Below are positions 1-8,261 of a DNA stretch of 64,000 nt, piece by piece (position 1 is the first letter of the stretch; every line of letters starts with the position of its first letter). Source of the DNA: Paludibacteraceae bacterium. GTDB lineage: Bacteria; Bacteroidota; Bacteroidia; Bacteroidales; Paludibacteraceae. The position numbers and the translations under genes were made by a program. The notes beneath the pieces were generated by a model that saw nothing but the letters and a program-made list of their open reading frames with translations, was not told where the DNA came from and did no database searches. The stretch spans positions 1-64,000 of the forward strand of contig JAEDGZ010000010.1 in the NCBI GenBank assembly GCA_016297215.1, written 5' to 3'.

Positions 1-270
1 GATGGCTTGATAGTCTTTGACATACTTGTTAGATAATCCACTCAGCGTCTCGACATCAAGTGACTGATGATGAAAATCGCAGTCACTTTTTGTATGCTCT
101 CCCCCGTAACCCGTTGTTATATCACGGATTACTTCAGCCAACGCATTTACCTCCGATGTTCGATAATCGCCCGTCCCCTTGTCATAACATATTGGCGCTG
201 GGAAGAGCATTTTCTGCAATTTTTGGCGGGCGGCAAAATCTCCACGCTGCCAATAACTGCCTATATTACA
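1..270 (-). pseudogene. Detached 3' end of a serine recombinase (runs off the window)
   Basis: Read on the minus strand from 270 to 1, this is the same coding sequence as the recombinase 3' end at 1678-1900. It then diverges and stays open to the window edge with residues TLSGLSNKYVKDYQAI, a plausible natural recombinase tail. The 5' part of a gene is missing: upstream of 270 lies the promoter of the plus-strand recombinase instead. It is therefore either a silent alternative 3' end used when the segment is inverted, or a product of misassembly. Confidence 0.7.
48..270. repeat. Left arm of perfect 223-bp inverted repeat
   Basis: These 223 bases are the exact reverse complement of 1678-1900. 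Both ends are sharp: identity stops at 47/1901 outside and 271/1677 inside. The arm carries the 3' part of a recombinase reading frame on the minus strand. The last six bases at its outer end match the 3' end of the tRNA-Pro gene beside the other arm. Confidence 0.95.
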
Positions 271-292
271 GGTGCATTTCTTCTCAAAAAAA

Positions 293-324
293 TTTGCATA
301 ATTCAAAAAAAAGCTGTACCTTAG
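293..324 (+). promoter_or_regulatory. Promoter of the serine recombinase
   Basis: TTTG at 293-296, a 20-base spacer and TACCTTAG at 317-324 fit the Bacteroidota pattern with one mismatch in the downstream box. It sits 24 bases before the start codon and inside the segment bounded by the inverted repeats, so it would turn with the gene. Confidence 0.7.
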
Positions 325-348
325 CTTAAATTTTAAAATCTACCTATT

Positions 349-2019
349 ATGAGTAAGACTAAAGCACAAAGGAAGCAAAAGAAGATTACACCTTACAACG
401 AACTAACGTGCAAGGTTGCTGCTGTGTGGACGCGTGTTTCAAGCGAGGAACAGGAGAAAACGAACTGCTCCCTTAACACGCAGCGCGAGGCTTGCGAGGA
501 GTATGCTCGCAAGCACGGCATACGTATTAAATCCTATTTCGGTGGAACACATGAAAGTGCCAAGTCGGAAGGAAGCAAACACAAACAAATGGTGAGGGAG
601 GTTCTACGCGATAAAGAAATCAATGTTATTCTTGTTAGAACCTTTGATAGATTCGGTAGGGCAGGAGCAGAAACCATACTCGTTAAGGAAGAGTTGAAGC
701 GTCATGGTGTCTATGTTATATCGGCTACTGAGCCATGTGAGCCAGATAGTCAGATGGGCATTGTAATGCAGAACTTCATGGATTTGTTTAGTCAGATGGA
801 GAATAACATCCGTAGGGATAAAACCTTTTCGGGGACAGTAGCAAGTCTTAATAGAGGTGAGTGGTGTTTACACGTTCCATTAGGATACACCCGCTTAGGC
901 AAGACTGCGGGGCATCATAACATCGTTGTAAACGAAATCGGCAAGAAACTACGCAACGCGTGGATATGGAGAGCTAGTGGAGATAGGGAGGTGGATATAT
1001 TGGTAAAACTGAAGTCTCTTGGTATTGACATGAACAAGCAACACTTGAGTAAGATACTAATGAATCCATTCTATACAGGGTGGATTGTACATGAACTTGT
1101 AGAGGGAAGACGAATCAGAGGCAATCACGAAGTTCTAATTGATGAAGATACATTCAATAGAGCCAATGGTTTCTCACGTGCTGGATATGAACATAAGGAT
1201 GTAACAGATGAATATCCTTTGAAACGTTTTGTTCGGTGCTCTACCTGTGGAGGTTTCCTCACTGGTTATGAAGTGAGGGCGCGCCATCGCTTCTACTACA
1301 AGTGCAACACTAAAGGATGCTGCGCTAATTATAGCGTGGAGTATCTACATAGAAAGTTCATTGAACTATTAGAACAATACTCCATCCCCGAAGAATTACT
1401 TCCAATGGTTTCAGAAAAGATGATGAATATAATGATTCACATTAATCAAGATAGGAAACAACAAGTCAGTATCTTGAACCAATCATTAAAAGAGACGGAG
1501 AAGAAAATAAGTATGGTAAAATATAAGTATGGTTTGGGTGAAATAGAGAAAGATATTTACCAAGAAACACTATCCTTGTTGGTTATGGAGAAGGCAAATA
1601 TCGAAAGAAATATCAACATAGTAGATGAAAAATTATCGAACATATCTAAGACACTACCACAAGTGTTGCTATTCTTTTGTAATATAGGCAGTTATTGGCA
1701 GCGTGGAGATTTTGCCGCCCGCCAAAAATTGCAGAAAATGCTCTTCCCAGCGCCAATATGTTATGACAAGGGGACGGGCGATTATCGAACATCGGAGGTA
1801 AATGCGTTGGCTGAAGTAATCCGTGATATAACAACGGGTTACGGGGGAGAGCATACAAAAAGTGACTGCGATTTTCATCATCAGTCACTTGATGTCGAGA
1901 AGAGGCGACTCGAACGCCCGACCCCCACGTCCCGAACGTGGTGCGCTACCAACTGCGCTACTTCTCGATGCTTCTCAGTTCACTTGAAAAGCGGCTGCAA
2001 AGGTACGGCTTTTTTTTGA
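349..2019 (+). CDS. Large serine recombinase with exchangeable C-terminus
   Basis: Site-specific DNA recombinase of the large serine family (556 codons as read). The N-terminal resolvase domain (about residues 20-160) has the expected TRVSSEEQ segment holding the catalytic serine and the arginine-rich TFDRFGRAG segment. A recombinase domain follows, then a zinc ribbon around residues 297-330 (CSTCGGF, later CNTKGCC) and a coiled-coil stretch near 360-440. The last 39 residues after DVE are translated from the antisense strand of tRNA-Pro and from sequence beyond it, so the present C-terminus is not a family tail. The alternative tail lies at 1-50 on the minus strand. The gene is more AT-rich than its neighbours and has its own promoter. 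No other mobile-element genes accompany it inside the window. The family call is firm; whether it acts on the flanking repeats is inference. Confidence 0.9.
   Translation: MSKTKAQRKQKKITPYNELTCKVAAVWTRVSSEEQEKTNCSLNTQREACEEYARKHGIRIKSYFGGTHESAKSEGSKHKQMVREVLRDKEINVILVRTFDRFGRAGAETILVKEELKRHGVYVISATEPCEPDSQMGIVMQNFMDLFSQMENNIRRDKTFSGTVASLNRGEWCLHVPLGYTRLGKTAGHHNIVVNEIGKKLRNAWIWRASGDREVDILVKLKSLGIDMNKQHLSKILMNPFYTGWIVHELVEGRRIRGNHEVLIDEDTFNRANGFSRAGYEHKDVTDEYPLKRFVRCSTCGGFLTGYEVRARHRFYYKCNTKGCCANYSVEYLHRKFIELLEQYSIPEELLPMVSEKMMNIMIHINQDRKQQVSILNQSLKETEKKISMVKYKYGLGEIEKDIYQETLSLLVMEKANIERNINIVDEKLSNISKTLPQVLLFFCNIGSYWQRGDFAARQKLQKMLFPAPICYDKGTGDYRTSEVNALAEVIRDITTGYGGEHTKSDCDFHHQSLDVEKRRLERPTPTSRTWCATNCATSRCFSVHLKSGCKGTAFF
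1678..1900. repeat. Right arm of perfect 223-bp inverted repeat
   Basis: Exact reverse complement of 48-270. This arm is the 3' part of the recombinase gene in the present orientation and overlaps the tRNA-Pro 3' end by six bases (1895-1900). Recombination between the arms would invert the 1.4 kb between them and leave the tRNA sequence unchanged. Confidence 0.95.
1895..1967 (-). tRNA. tRNA-Pro (CGG anticodon)
   Basis: The minus strand folds into a complete 73-nt cloverleaf: acceptor CGAGAAG with CUUCUCG, D stem GCGC/GCGC, anticodon stem CCACG/CGUGG around loop UUCGGGA (anticodon CGG), T stem GGGCG/CGCCU around UUCGAGU, and discriminator A. CCA is not encoded. The last six bases are shared with the inverted-repeat arm, which places the mobile segment exactly at the tRNA 3' end, a common integration site. 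Confidence 0.95.
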
Positions 2020-2029
2020 TATATGCAAA
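1998..2029 (-). promoter_or_regulatory. Promoter of tRNA-Pro
   Basis: On the minus strand TTTG (2026-2029), a 20-base spacer and TACCTTTG (1998-2005) lie about 30 bases before the tRNA 5' end. The same arrangement is found upstream of tRNA-Met. The -33 box almost touches the topA stop codon. Confidence 0.85.
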
Positions 2030-4408
2030 TTATTTTGCTTTTTTTCTTGAAAAAGCACGTTTTCCGCCGCTCGTGGGAGCGGAAGAGGCTATTATCTCAC
2101 GGCAATCCTCCTCGGTCAGCGCCTTTGCGTCTTGCCCCTTGGGAATCTTATAGTTGTTTCCGTTGGCTTTGATATAGGGTCCGAAGCGACCGTTCAGCAC
2201 TTCTATCTCGCCGTACACATGGATGGGCTCCTGCGCCTGCGCTTTCTTCTCTATCAGCGCTTGAGCCTCGTCCAGCGTGATGGTGAGCGGGTCCGTACCC
2301 TTGGGAATGCTGACGAATGCCCCTTTGTGGCGGATATAGGGACCGAACTTGCCTTCGCCGACCACCACCTCCTCGCCGTCTAATTCGCCCAAGGTGTAGG
2401 GTAGGGCGGTATGGAAGAGGTCAAGCGCCTCGCCCAGCGTGATGGTGAAGATAGACAGCCCTTTCTTAAGCGACGCAAAGCGCACCTTCTCCGAGTCCGC
2501 ACCGCCAATCTGTATGCAGGGTCCCATCTTGCTTATCTTTGCTACTACGGGCTCTCCCGTCTCGGGGTCGGTGCCCAACTCGCGCCCAGCAATCTTGCCC
2601 GCCGGGACGGAGGACAACATTGGATGGAAGGCTTTGTAGAACGTGTCCACTGTCTTCACCCAGTCGGCATCGCCCTCGGCTATCTTGTCGAAGTTGGCTT
2701 CCTCGTTGGCGGTGAAGTCGTAACTCAATATCTCGGGGAACTGCGCTACGAGGAAGTCGTTGGTGATACAGCCCAAGTCGGTCGGCAGCAGTTTCTGGTT
2801 GTCGGCACCTGCCATCTCCTGCTTGGTCGTCTCGCTTATCTTGCCGTTCTTGAGTGTCAGTATCGTCAGGTCGCGTTTCTGTCCCGTTACGTTGCCTTTC
2901 TCCACGTACTTGCGCGACTGGATAGTCTCAATGATGGTCGCGTAGGTAGAGGGGCGACCGATACCCAGTTCCTCCATCTTCTTCACGAGCGTAGCCTCGG
3001 TGTAGCGATAGGGCGGTTTGGTGAAGGTCTGCTGCGCCGTCATCTCCTGCGCCTGCAAGGACTCTCCTACAGCCACGCGCGGCAGGGTCTGCGCCGTCTC
3101 CTCCTGCTCATCGTTGCCTTGAATGTAGGCGCGCATGAAACCATCAAAGGTGATGACCTCGCCGGTAGCGACAAAGAGCCGCTCCTGCTCGCCCTTGGCG
3201 GGTGAGAGAATACCGACCTCCACGCGGGTGGTCTCCACCTCGGCGTCTGCCATCTGCGAGGCGATAGTACGCTTCCAAATCAGTTCGTAGAGCCGCTGCT
3301 CGTCTGCGGTCTCGCCTGCCTTGCGCTTGTCCATGTAACTCGGACGAATCGCCTCGTGCGCCTCCTGCGCGCCCTTGCTGGACGTGTGGTATTGGCGCGT
3401 CTTCTGATACGCTTCGCCGTACTCTGCCAGCACCTCCTGCTTGCTCGTCGCGAGCGCCAGACTGCTGAGGTTCACCGAGTCGGTACGCATATAGGTAATA
3501 TGTCCTGCCTCGTAGAGCGACTGCGCCAAGCGCATGGTCTTCGACACGGGGAACTTCAATTTCCGCGCTGCCTCCTGCTGCAACGTGGAGGTGGTGAAAG
3601 GAGGTGCCGGACTGCGTTTGCCCTGCTTCTTCTGCACATCACGCACGCGATACTCCGCCTGCGCACAGGTCTCTAAGAACGCGCGTGCCTCCTCCAAGGT
3701 GCCGAAACGATGGTTCAACTCCGCCCGCAGCACCGAGTGCGTCCCCGTCTGCTCAGAGTCGGTTCTAACCCGTCCTTGCTCCTTGCTCTTGGCTCCTTGC
3801 TCCAACACGAACTCCGCCGTTACGCGGTACTGCGCCGTGCTTTTGAACTGCGCTATCTCGCGCTCACGCTCCACTATCAACCGCACCGCTACCGACTGGA
3901 CGCGCCCTGCCGACAAGCCCGTGGTAACCTTCTTCCACAGCACCGGCGACAACTCGAAGCCCACAATCCTGTCCAGCACACGGCGCGCTTGCTGTGCGTT
4001 CACGAGGTTGTAGTCTATGTCGCGCGGCTGCTCAATGGCACGCTGGATGGCTGACTTCGTAATCTCGTGGAAGACAATGCGTTTCGTATCTTTCTTGTCC
4101 AACCCGAGCACCTCTTTCAGGTGCCATGCTATAGCCTCTCCCTCGCGGTCTTCATCGCTCGCGAGCCATACCGTATCGGCTTTCTTCACTTCGGCTTTGA
4201 GTGTATCCACGAGGTGGTGCTTCTTAGGGTCAACTACATAGTTGGGTGCGTATCCGTGCGCAAAATCAATACCCATGCTGTTCTTCCCCAGCGGCTCTAT
4301 ATCGCGTATATGCCCCTGCGAGGACAGCACATGATAGTCCTTGCCCAAGAATTTCTCTATCGTCTTTGCTTTCGCCGGAGACTCCACTATTACCAAGTTC
4401 TTGCTCAT
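2030..4408 (-). CDS. topA: DNA topoisomerase I
   Basis: Type IA topoisomerase that relaxes negative supercoils by nicking one strand. The TOPRIM domain opens the protein (VIVESPAKAKTIEKFLG and DEDREGEAIAWHL), and the catalytic tyrosine is Tyr306 in ITYMRTDS. The C-terminus has no four-cysteine zinc fingers. It has beta-rich topoisomerase C-terminal repeats (FGPYIRHKG, FGPYIKANG) and a lysine-rich end, as in other Bacteroidota, and 792 residues is normal. Around residues 200-212 there is a low-complexity stretch (EQGAKSKEQGR) coded by tandem GGAGCAA units, which looks like an in-frame repeat insertion. It is transcribed alone from its own promoter. Confidence 0.97.
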   Translation of the reverse strand: MSKNLVIVESPAKAKTIEKFLGKDYHVLSSQGHIRDIEPLGKNSMGIDFAHGYAPNYVVDPKKHHLVDTLKAEVKKADTVWLASDEDREGEAIAWHLKEVLGLDKKDTKRIVFHEITKSAIQRAIEQPRDIDYNLVNAQQARRVLDRIVGFELSPVLWKKVTTGLSAGRVQSVAVRLIVEREREIAQFKSTAQYRVTAEFVLEQGAKSKEQGRVRTDSEQTGTHSVLRAELNHRFGTLEEARAFLETCAQAEYRVRDVQKKQGKRSPAPPFTTSTLQQEAARKLKFPVSKTMRLAQSLYEAGHITYMRTDSVNLSSLALATSKQEVLAEYGEAYQKTRQYHTSSKGAQEAHEAIRPSYMDKRKAGETADEQRLYELIWKRTIASQMADAEVETTRVEVGILSPAKGEQERLFVATGEVITFDGFMRAYIQGNDEQEETAQTLPRVAVGESLQAQEMTAQQTFTKPPYRYTEATLVKKMEELGIGRPSTYATIIETIQSRKYVEKGNVTGQKRDLTILTLKNGKISETTKQEMAGADNQKLLPTDLGCITNDFLVAQFPEILSYDFTANEEANFDKIAEGDADWVKTVDTFYKAFHPMLSSVPAGKIAGRELGTDPETGEPVVAKISKMGPCIQIGGADSEKVRFASLKKGLSIFTITLGEALDLFHTALPYTLGELDGEEVVVGEGKFGPYIRHKGAFVSIPKGTDPLTITLDEAQALIEKKAQAQEPIHVYGEIEVLNGRFGPYIKANGNNYKIPKGQDAKALTEEDCREIIASSAPTSGGKRAFSRKKAK
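3771..3804. repeat. Tandem GGAGCAA units inside topA
   Basis: On the coding strand the stretch is built of GGAGCAA, GGAGCCA and AGAGCAA units and encodes EQGAKSKEQGR, which has no place in a conserved topA block. It keeps the frame and looks like the simple-sequence strings found between genes elsewhere in the window. Confidence 0.55.
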
Positions 4409-4482
4409 CGTCTTTTGCGTGTTTATTACGTCGCTTCATCGGAAGCGCTATGGTTTCTTTGTCCTTTCTGCCTTTCGGCGCG

Positions 4483-4514
4483 CAAAGGTACAACAATTTT
4501 CCCAAATACACAAA
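4483..4514 (-). promoter_or_regulatory. Promoter of topA
   Basis: Minus-strand TTTG (4511-4514), a 20-base spacer and TACCTTTG (4483-4490). The expected transcription start leaves a leader of roughly 70 bases before the topA ATG. Confidence 0.85.
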
Positions 4515-4667
4515 AAAAAATCACTTTTTGACATTTTTTATCCCTCTTCCTACCTATATATTTCCCCTCGTTGCCTTCTCTGATAGCCATGCTTATCCTT
4601 CTTTCCGCGCGCCTGCCCAAATACTCCACATTGACGCTGCTCGAAGGCGCAAAAACACCCCCAAAAG

Positions 4668-4791
4668 GAATTGTCCATTTTTCGAATATACAATCGAACT
4701 ATCTCCCTCCGATTTTATAAGGGTTTAGTAAGGCTCTAGTAAGGGTCTAAAAGGGGTTATATTGTGTTACAACCAATTGTCCAAAACACGT
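4668..4791. repeat. CAATTGTCC-bounded repeat, copy 1
   Basis: The stretch starts with AATTGTCCATTTTTCG and ends with ACCAATTGTCCAAAACACG. A second, diverged copy with the same two ends and the same order of inner words (TTATAA, AGTAAGG, GTCTAAA) is at 30708-30841. The rest of the gap 4409-4903 holds only the two promoters; I see no gene in it. Confidence 0.6.
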
Positions 4792-4848
4792 ATAACCGCC
4801 CTCCGCACAAGCAGAGTTTCTTTTCTATGCAAAGAAAATCAAGATTTA

Positions 4849-4880
4849 TTTGCATAATCAAAAAAAATGCTGTATCTTTG
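4849..4880 (+). promoter_or_regulatory. Promoter of the sirtuin gene
   Basis: TTTG (4849-4852), a 20-base spacer and a perfect TATCTTTG (4873-4880). An in-frame ATG at 4850 lies inside this promoter and so cannot be the start; the ATG at 4904 is used instead. Confidence 0.9.
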
Positions 4881-4903
4881 CAGCGCAAACGAACAAAAAG
4901 TCT

Positions 4904-5617
4904 ATGAAACGGATAGTAGTTTTTACCGGTGCGGGTGTGAGCGCGGAGAGCGGCTTGGGCACGTTCCGCGACGCGGACGGACTCTGGGAGAAGTACCGCG
5001 TGGAGGACGTGTGCACCCACGAGGCGTGGCTACGCAATCCGCAGTTATGCGTGGACTTCTACAACGCCCGTCGCCGCGACACCTTAGCCGCGCAACCCAA
5101 TGCCGCACACGTGGCAATCGCCGAGTTGCAGGCGCACTTCCCCCAGACGCAAATCATCACCCAGAACATCGATGACCTCCACGAGCGCGCCGGCGCGCAT
5201 GACGTGCTCCACCTCCACGGCGAGATACGCAAACTCCGATCGGACATCGACGAGACGGCGACCGTGGACCTCGAAGGCTGGGAGCAACACTATGGAGACC
5301 GACATCCCGACGGCAGCCTGCTGCGCCCCTATATCGTCTTCTTTGGCGAGGGTGTACCCAACTTCCCGCGGGCGTGCGAGATAGCGTCTCAAGCAGACAT
5401 CATGATTGTCGTCGGCACGAGCCTGAACGTCTATCCCGCGGCGTCACTCTTGGAATACGTGCCTACACACGCTCCCATCTACGTGATTGACCCCGGCATG
5501 CCCGAGTTCGGCATCTACCGCAACCGCGTAACCCACATCCGCAAAAAAGCCTCCGAAGGCGTCCCGGAGTTGCTGAAAACGATGATGAGCAACGCCCTCT
5601 TAATTCATAATTCTTAA
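4904..5617 (+). CDS. Sirtuin-type NAD-dependent protein deacylase, zinc cysteines missing
   Basis: Sir2 family enzyme (237 residues) that removes acyl groups from lysine using NAD+. It shows the NAD loop GAGVSAESGLGTFR at the N-terminus, TQNIDDLHERAG, the catalytic histidine in LHGEIR, and VVGTSLNVYPAA near the end. The Tyr-x-x-Arg in FYNARRRD is the acidic-acyl pocket of class III sirtuins such as E. coli CobB and SIRT5, which points to desuccinylase activity. The stretch that normally holds the two CxxC zinc pairs (after LHGEIR) has no cysteines, so the structural zinc is absent. It is followed after 14 bases by the nfeD-like gene. Confidence 0.9.
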   Translation: MKRIVVFTGAGVSAESGLGTFRDADGLWEKYRVEDVCTHEAWLRNPQLCVDFYNARRRDTLAAQPNAAHVAIAELQAHFPQTQIITQNIDDLHERAGAHDVLHLHGEIRKLRSDIDETATVDLEGWEQHYGDRHPDGSLLRPYIVFFGEGVPNFPRACEIASQADIMIVVGTSLNVYPAASLLEYVPTHAPIYVIDPGMPEFGIYRNRVTHIRKKASEGVPELLKTMMSNALLIHNS

Positions 5618-5631
5618 TTCTTAATTCTATT

Positions 5632-5973
5632 ATGTACATCGCATTGGTAGTATTATTAGTATTGGCAGGCGTGGGACTGCTGTTGGTGGAGATGTTTCTG
5701 CTGCCGGGCTTCGGCATCGGGGGCATCGCAGGTTTTGCTTGTTTGGGCGGCGCTGTATGGGTGGCGTACAGCCTTATCAGTTCCCTCGCGGGACATATCA
5801 CGCTGGGCGCATCGCTCCTTTTGTGTGCATTGGCTATTTTGGGATTCTTAAAAAGCCGTGCCTTGGAGAAGATGGGGCTTGACACGAAGATAGACGCACA
5901 AGTCCCCCTCGCCAAACCTGGCAAGAAAATCAAAAACTTGGAGAAAGCCGCCAAGGAAATGGAGGAAAACTAA
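5632..5973 (+). CDS. Short NfeD-like membrane protein
   Basis: 113 residues. An N-terminal hydrophobic helix (ALVVLLVLAGVGLLLVEMF) is followed by a glycine-rich turn LPGFGIGG and two more hydrophobic segments, then a charged C-terminal tail. This matches the membrane part of NfeD proteins without the soluble OB-fold domain. NfeD proteins pair with flotillins, and a flotillin-like gene follows 102 bases later, so the two probably work together in membrane organisation. The gap before it is filled with TAATTC strings and the gap after it with CAAGTTT/CTTGAAA strings. Confidence 0.85.
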   Translation: MYIALVVLLVLAGVGLLLVEMFLLPGFGIGGIAGFACLGGAVWVAYSLISSLAGHITLGASLLLCALAILGFLKSRALEKMGLDTKIDAQVPLAKPGKKIKNLEKAAKEMEEN

Positions 5974-6075
5974 AGGAGATAGTATCAAGTATCAAGTTTC
6001 AAGTAAGCAATACTTGAGTAACTGTACTTGCAACTTGAAACCAGAAACCGGAAACAAACTAAATACTAAATTATT

Positions 6076-7044
6076 ATGGAAAATCTATTTACAATTATTC
6101 TGCTGGGTGTTCTCGGCGTTTTCCTGATTATCTTTTTCTACTATGTGCCGTTTATGTTGTGGATAAACGCACAAGTGAGTGGTGTCCGTATCTCCTTGGT
6201 ACAGTTGTTCCTTATGCGCATCCGTAAGGTGCCCCCCACGAAGATTGTGAACTGCCTCATCGAGGCGCACAAGGCGGGCTTGCAGGACGTGAAGCGCGAC
6301 GGACTCGAGGCACACTACCTCGCCGGAGGACATATCGAGCGCGTGGTGCACGCCCTCGTCTCTGCCAACAAGGCGAGCATGGAGTTGCCCTTCCAGATGG
6401 CTACCGCTATCGACTTGGCAGGGCGCGATGTGTTCGAGGCGGTGCAGATGTCCGTCAACCCCAAGGTCATTGACACCCCGCCCGTAACGGCAGTGGCGAA
6501 AGATGGTATTCAGTTGATTGCAAAAGCGCGTGTTACCGTTCGCGCAAACATCCGCCAGTTGGTCGGTGGTGCCGGTGAGGACACCGTCTTGGCACGTGTA
6601 GGCGAAGGTATCGTCAGCTCCATCGGCTCCGCAGAGAGCCACAAGCAGGTGCTCGAGAACCCCGACAGCATCTCCAAACTCGTGCTCAGCAAGGGCTTGG
6701 ACGAAGGTACCGCTTTCGAAATCCTCAGTATCGACATCGCCGACATCGATGTAGGTAAGAACATCGGTGCACAGTTGCAGATGGACCAGGCGCAGGCGGA
6801 TAAGAACATCGCACAAGCCAAAGCAGAGGAGCGTCGCGCAATGGCTATCGCCAGCGAGCAGGAGATGAAAGCCAAGGCGCAAGAGGCACGTGCCCGCGTC
6901 ATCGAGGCAGAGGCGCTCGTGCCGCAAGCCATGGCAGAGGCATTCCGCAACGGCAACCTCGGCATCATGGACTACTACCGCATGCAGAACATCCAAGCCG
7001 ACACCGCCATGCGAGAGACCATCGCCAAACCCGCCGCAAAGTGA
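6076..7044 (+). CDS. floA: Flotillin-like protein FloA
   Basis: 322 residues. One N-terminal membrane hairpin (about residues 5-30, [21 protein letters not shown]) anchors a PHB/SPFH-type domain, followed by an alanine- and glutamate-rich coiled coil (about 230-290, [16 protein letters not shown]) and the end typical of the YqfA/FloA family ([16 protein letters not shown]). Bacterial flotillins scaffold membrane microdomains. Length and order are full. Its position after an nfeD-like gene is the usual nfeD-floA pairing. Confidence 0.93.
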   Translation: MENLFTIILLGVLGVFLIIFFYYVPFMLWINAQVSGVRISLVQLFLMRIRKVPPTKIVNCLIEAHKAGLQDVKRDGLEAHYLAGGHIERVVHALVSANKASMELPFQMATAIDLAGRDVFEAVQMSVNPKVIDTPPVTAVAKDGIQLIAKARVTVRANIRQLVGGAGEDTVLARVGEGIVSSIGSAESHKQVLENPDSISKLVLSKGLDEGTAFEILSIDIADIDVGKNIGAQLQMDQAQADKNIAQAKAEERRAMAIASEQEMKAKAQEARARVIEAEALVPQAMAEAFRNGNLGIMDYYRMQNIQADTAMRETIAKPAAK

Positions 7045-7045
7045 T

Positions 7046-7137
7046 GTTCTAATTAAGAATTATGAATTATGAGGGCATTGGAATTGAACTTCAAAGCATG
7101 AGCCTCATAATTCATAATTCATAATTCACAATTATCA
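7046..7137. repeat. Intergenic TAATTCA string with a shared 75-bp unit
   Basis: This gap consists of AATTATGA/TCATAATT words around GAGGGCATTGGAATTGA and TTCAAAGCATGAG. Nearly the same unit is found at 42083-42200. It ends three bases before the radical SAM start codon. Confidence 0.75.
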
Positions 7138-7139
7138 AA

Positions 7140-8210
7140 ATGTCTTTTCGTCTTCGGTTGGCGCTGAGGCTGGAGCAGCTGCGCCGCAGAAATATGAAGG
7201 TCTTGCACCCTCTGCAACAACTCTTTTGGGAGAGTACATTGCGTTGTAATGTGCATTGCTTGCATTGCGGCAGCGATTGTGTCTCTTCCGTTACACAACC
7301 CGATATGCCGGCGGCCGATTTCCTGAAAGTGATTGATGAGCAAATTACTCCGCATGTGAACCCGCATGAGGTGTTGATTGTCATCTCCGGCGGCGAGCCG
7401 CTGATGCGAAAAGACTTGGAGGAGGTGGGGCGTGCGCTGTACGACCGCGGCTATCCATGGGGGATGGTTACCAACGGCTTGGCGCTCACCAAGGAACGTT
7501 TTGCAGCGCTGCGCAAGGCAGGACTTCGCTCGCTTACCATCAGTTGCGATGGCTTGCAGGAAGACCATATATGGCTCCGCCAACACCCCTTGGCGTTTGA
7601 GGGAGCCACCCGCGCCATACGCCTCGCGGCGGCAGATAAAGGGCTGACATGGGATGTGGTAACCTGCGCCAACCAGCGCAATTATCCACACCTAAAGGAG
7701 ATACGCGAGATGTTGTGGGGCATGGGCGTGCGCAATTGGCGCGTCTTTGGTATAGACCCCATGGGGCGCGCTGCTACTAATCCCGAACTGCTGCTGACCG
7801 ATGAGCAGTTTAGAGGATTGATGGATTTCATCGCCGCCGAGCGCGAGCAGGGTAGGCATGTCTCCTATTCTTGCGAGGGCTATTTAGGCGACTACGAGGG
7901 GCGCGTGCGCGACCATCTTTACCACTGCGCTGCGGGTGTCTCCATCGCCTCTATACTCATCGACGGCAGCATATCCGCCTGCACCAGCATACGCGGCAAG
8001 TACTACCAAGGCAATATCTACCGCGATGACTTCTGGGAGGTGTGGGAGCACGGTTTCAAACCCTATCGCGACCGAACATGGATGAAAGAAAAAACGCCTT
8101 GCAAAGACTGCAAAGCGTTCGCTTTCTGCGAGGGCAATGGTATGCACCTCCGCCGCGAGGACGGCTCTCTTATGTTATGTCATCTGGAGCGGTTAGGGCA
8201 AAAAAAGTAG
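7140..8210 (+). CDS. Radical SAM/SPASM enzyme
   Basis: 356 residues. The [4Fe-4S]-binding motif C-x3-C-x2-C is seen in RCNVHCLHC (about residues 36-43), and VISGGEPLMRKDLEEVG is the SAM-binding GGE region. The C-terminal SPASM region has cysteines in ISACTSIRGKYYQGN and CKDCKAFAFCEGNGMH for auxiliary clusters. Such enzymes often modify peptides. The N-terminus (SFRLRLALRLEQ, LFWESTLRCN) resembles a Bacteroidota subgroup usually encoded near a small lipoprotein. No such partner is next to it here: the following gene is a broken acyltransferase on the other strand. The substrate is unknown. Confidence 0.88.
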   Translation: MSFRLRLALRLEQLRRRNMKVLHPLQQLFWESTLRCNVHCLHCGSDCVSSVTQPDMPAADFLKVIDEQITPHVNPHEVLIVISGGEPLMRKDLEEVGRALYDRGYPWGMVTNGLALTKERFAALRKAGLRSLTISCDGLQEDHIWLRQHPLAFEGATRAIRLAAADKGLTWDVVTCANQRNYPHLKEIREMLWGMGVRNWRVFGIDPMGRAATNPELLLTDEQFRGLMDFIAAEREQGRHVSYSCEGYLGDYEGRVRDHLYHCAAGVSIASILIDGSISACTSIRGKYYQGNIYRDDFWEVWEHGFKPYRDRTWMKEKTPCKDCKAFAFCEGNGMHLRREDGSLMLCHLERLGQKK

Positions 8211-8261
8211 CGATGAATACGCCAATAATTAGAGGAATACGGCAATGATTACATACCGTTG

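Noticed and set aside
60..329. Open frames within the left inverted-repeat arm
   Set aside because: Antisense shadows of the recombinase 3' end; no promoter or conserved features.
1..2020. Integrated prophage or conjugative element at tRNA-Pro
   Set aside because: Apart from the recombinase no phage, relaxase or conjugation gene is visible; only the recombinase segment can be supported.
2411..3205. 264-codon frame on the plus strand opposite topA
   Set aside because: Arg/Leu/His-rich shadow in a strongly conserved gene, with no start context.
4246..4728. Plus-strand frames across the topA promoter region
   Set aside because: They cross the topA start, promoter and repeats, and resemble no protein.
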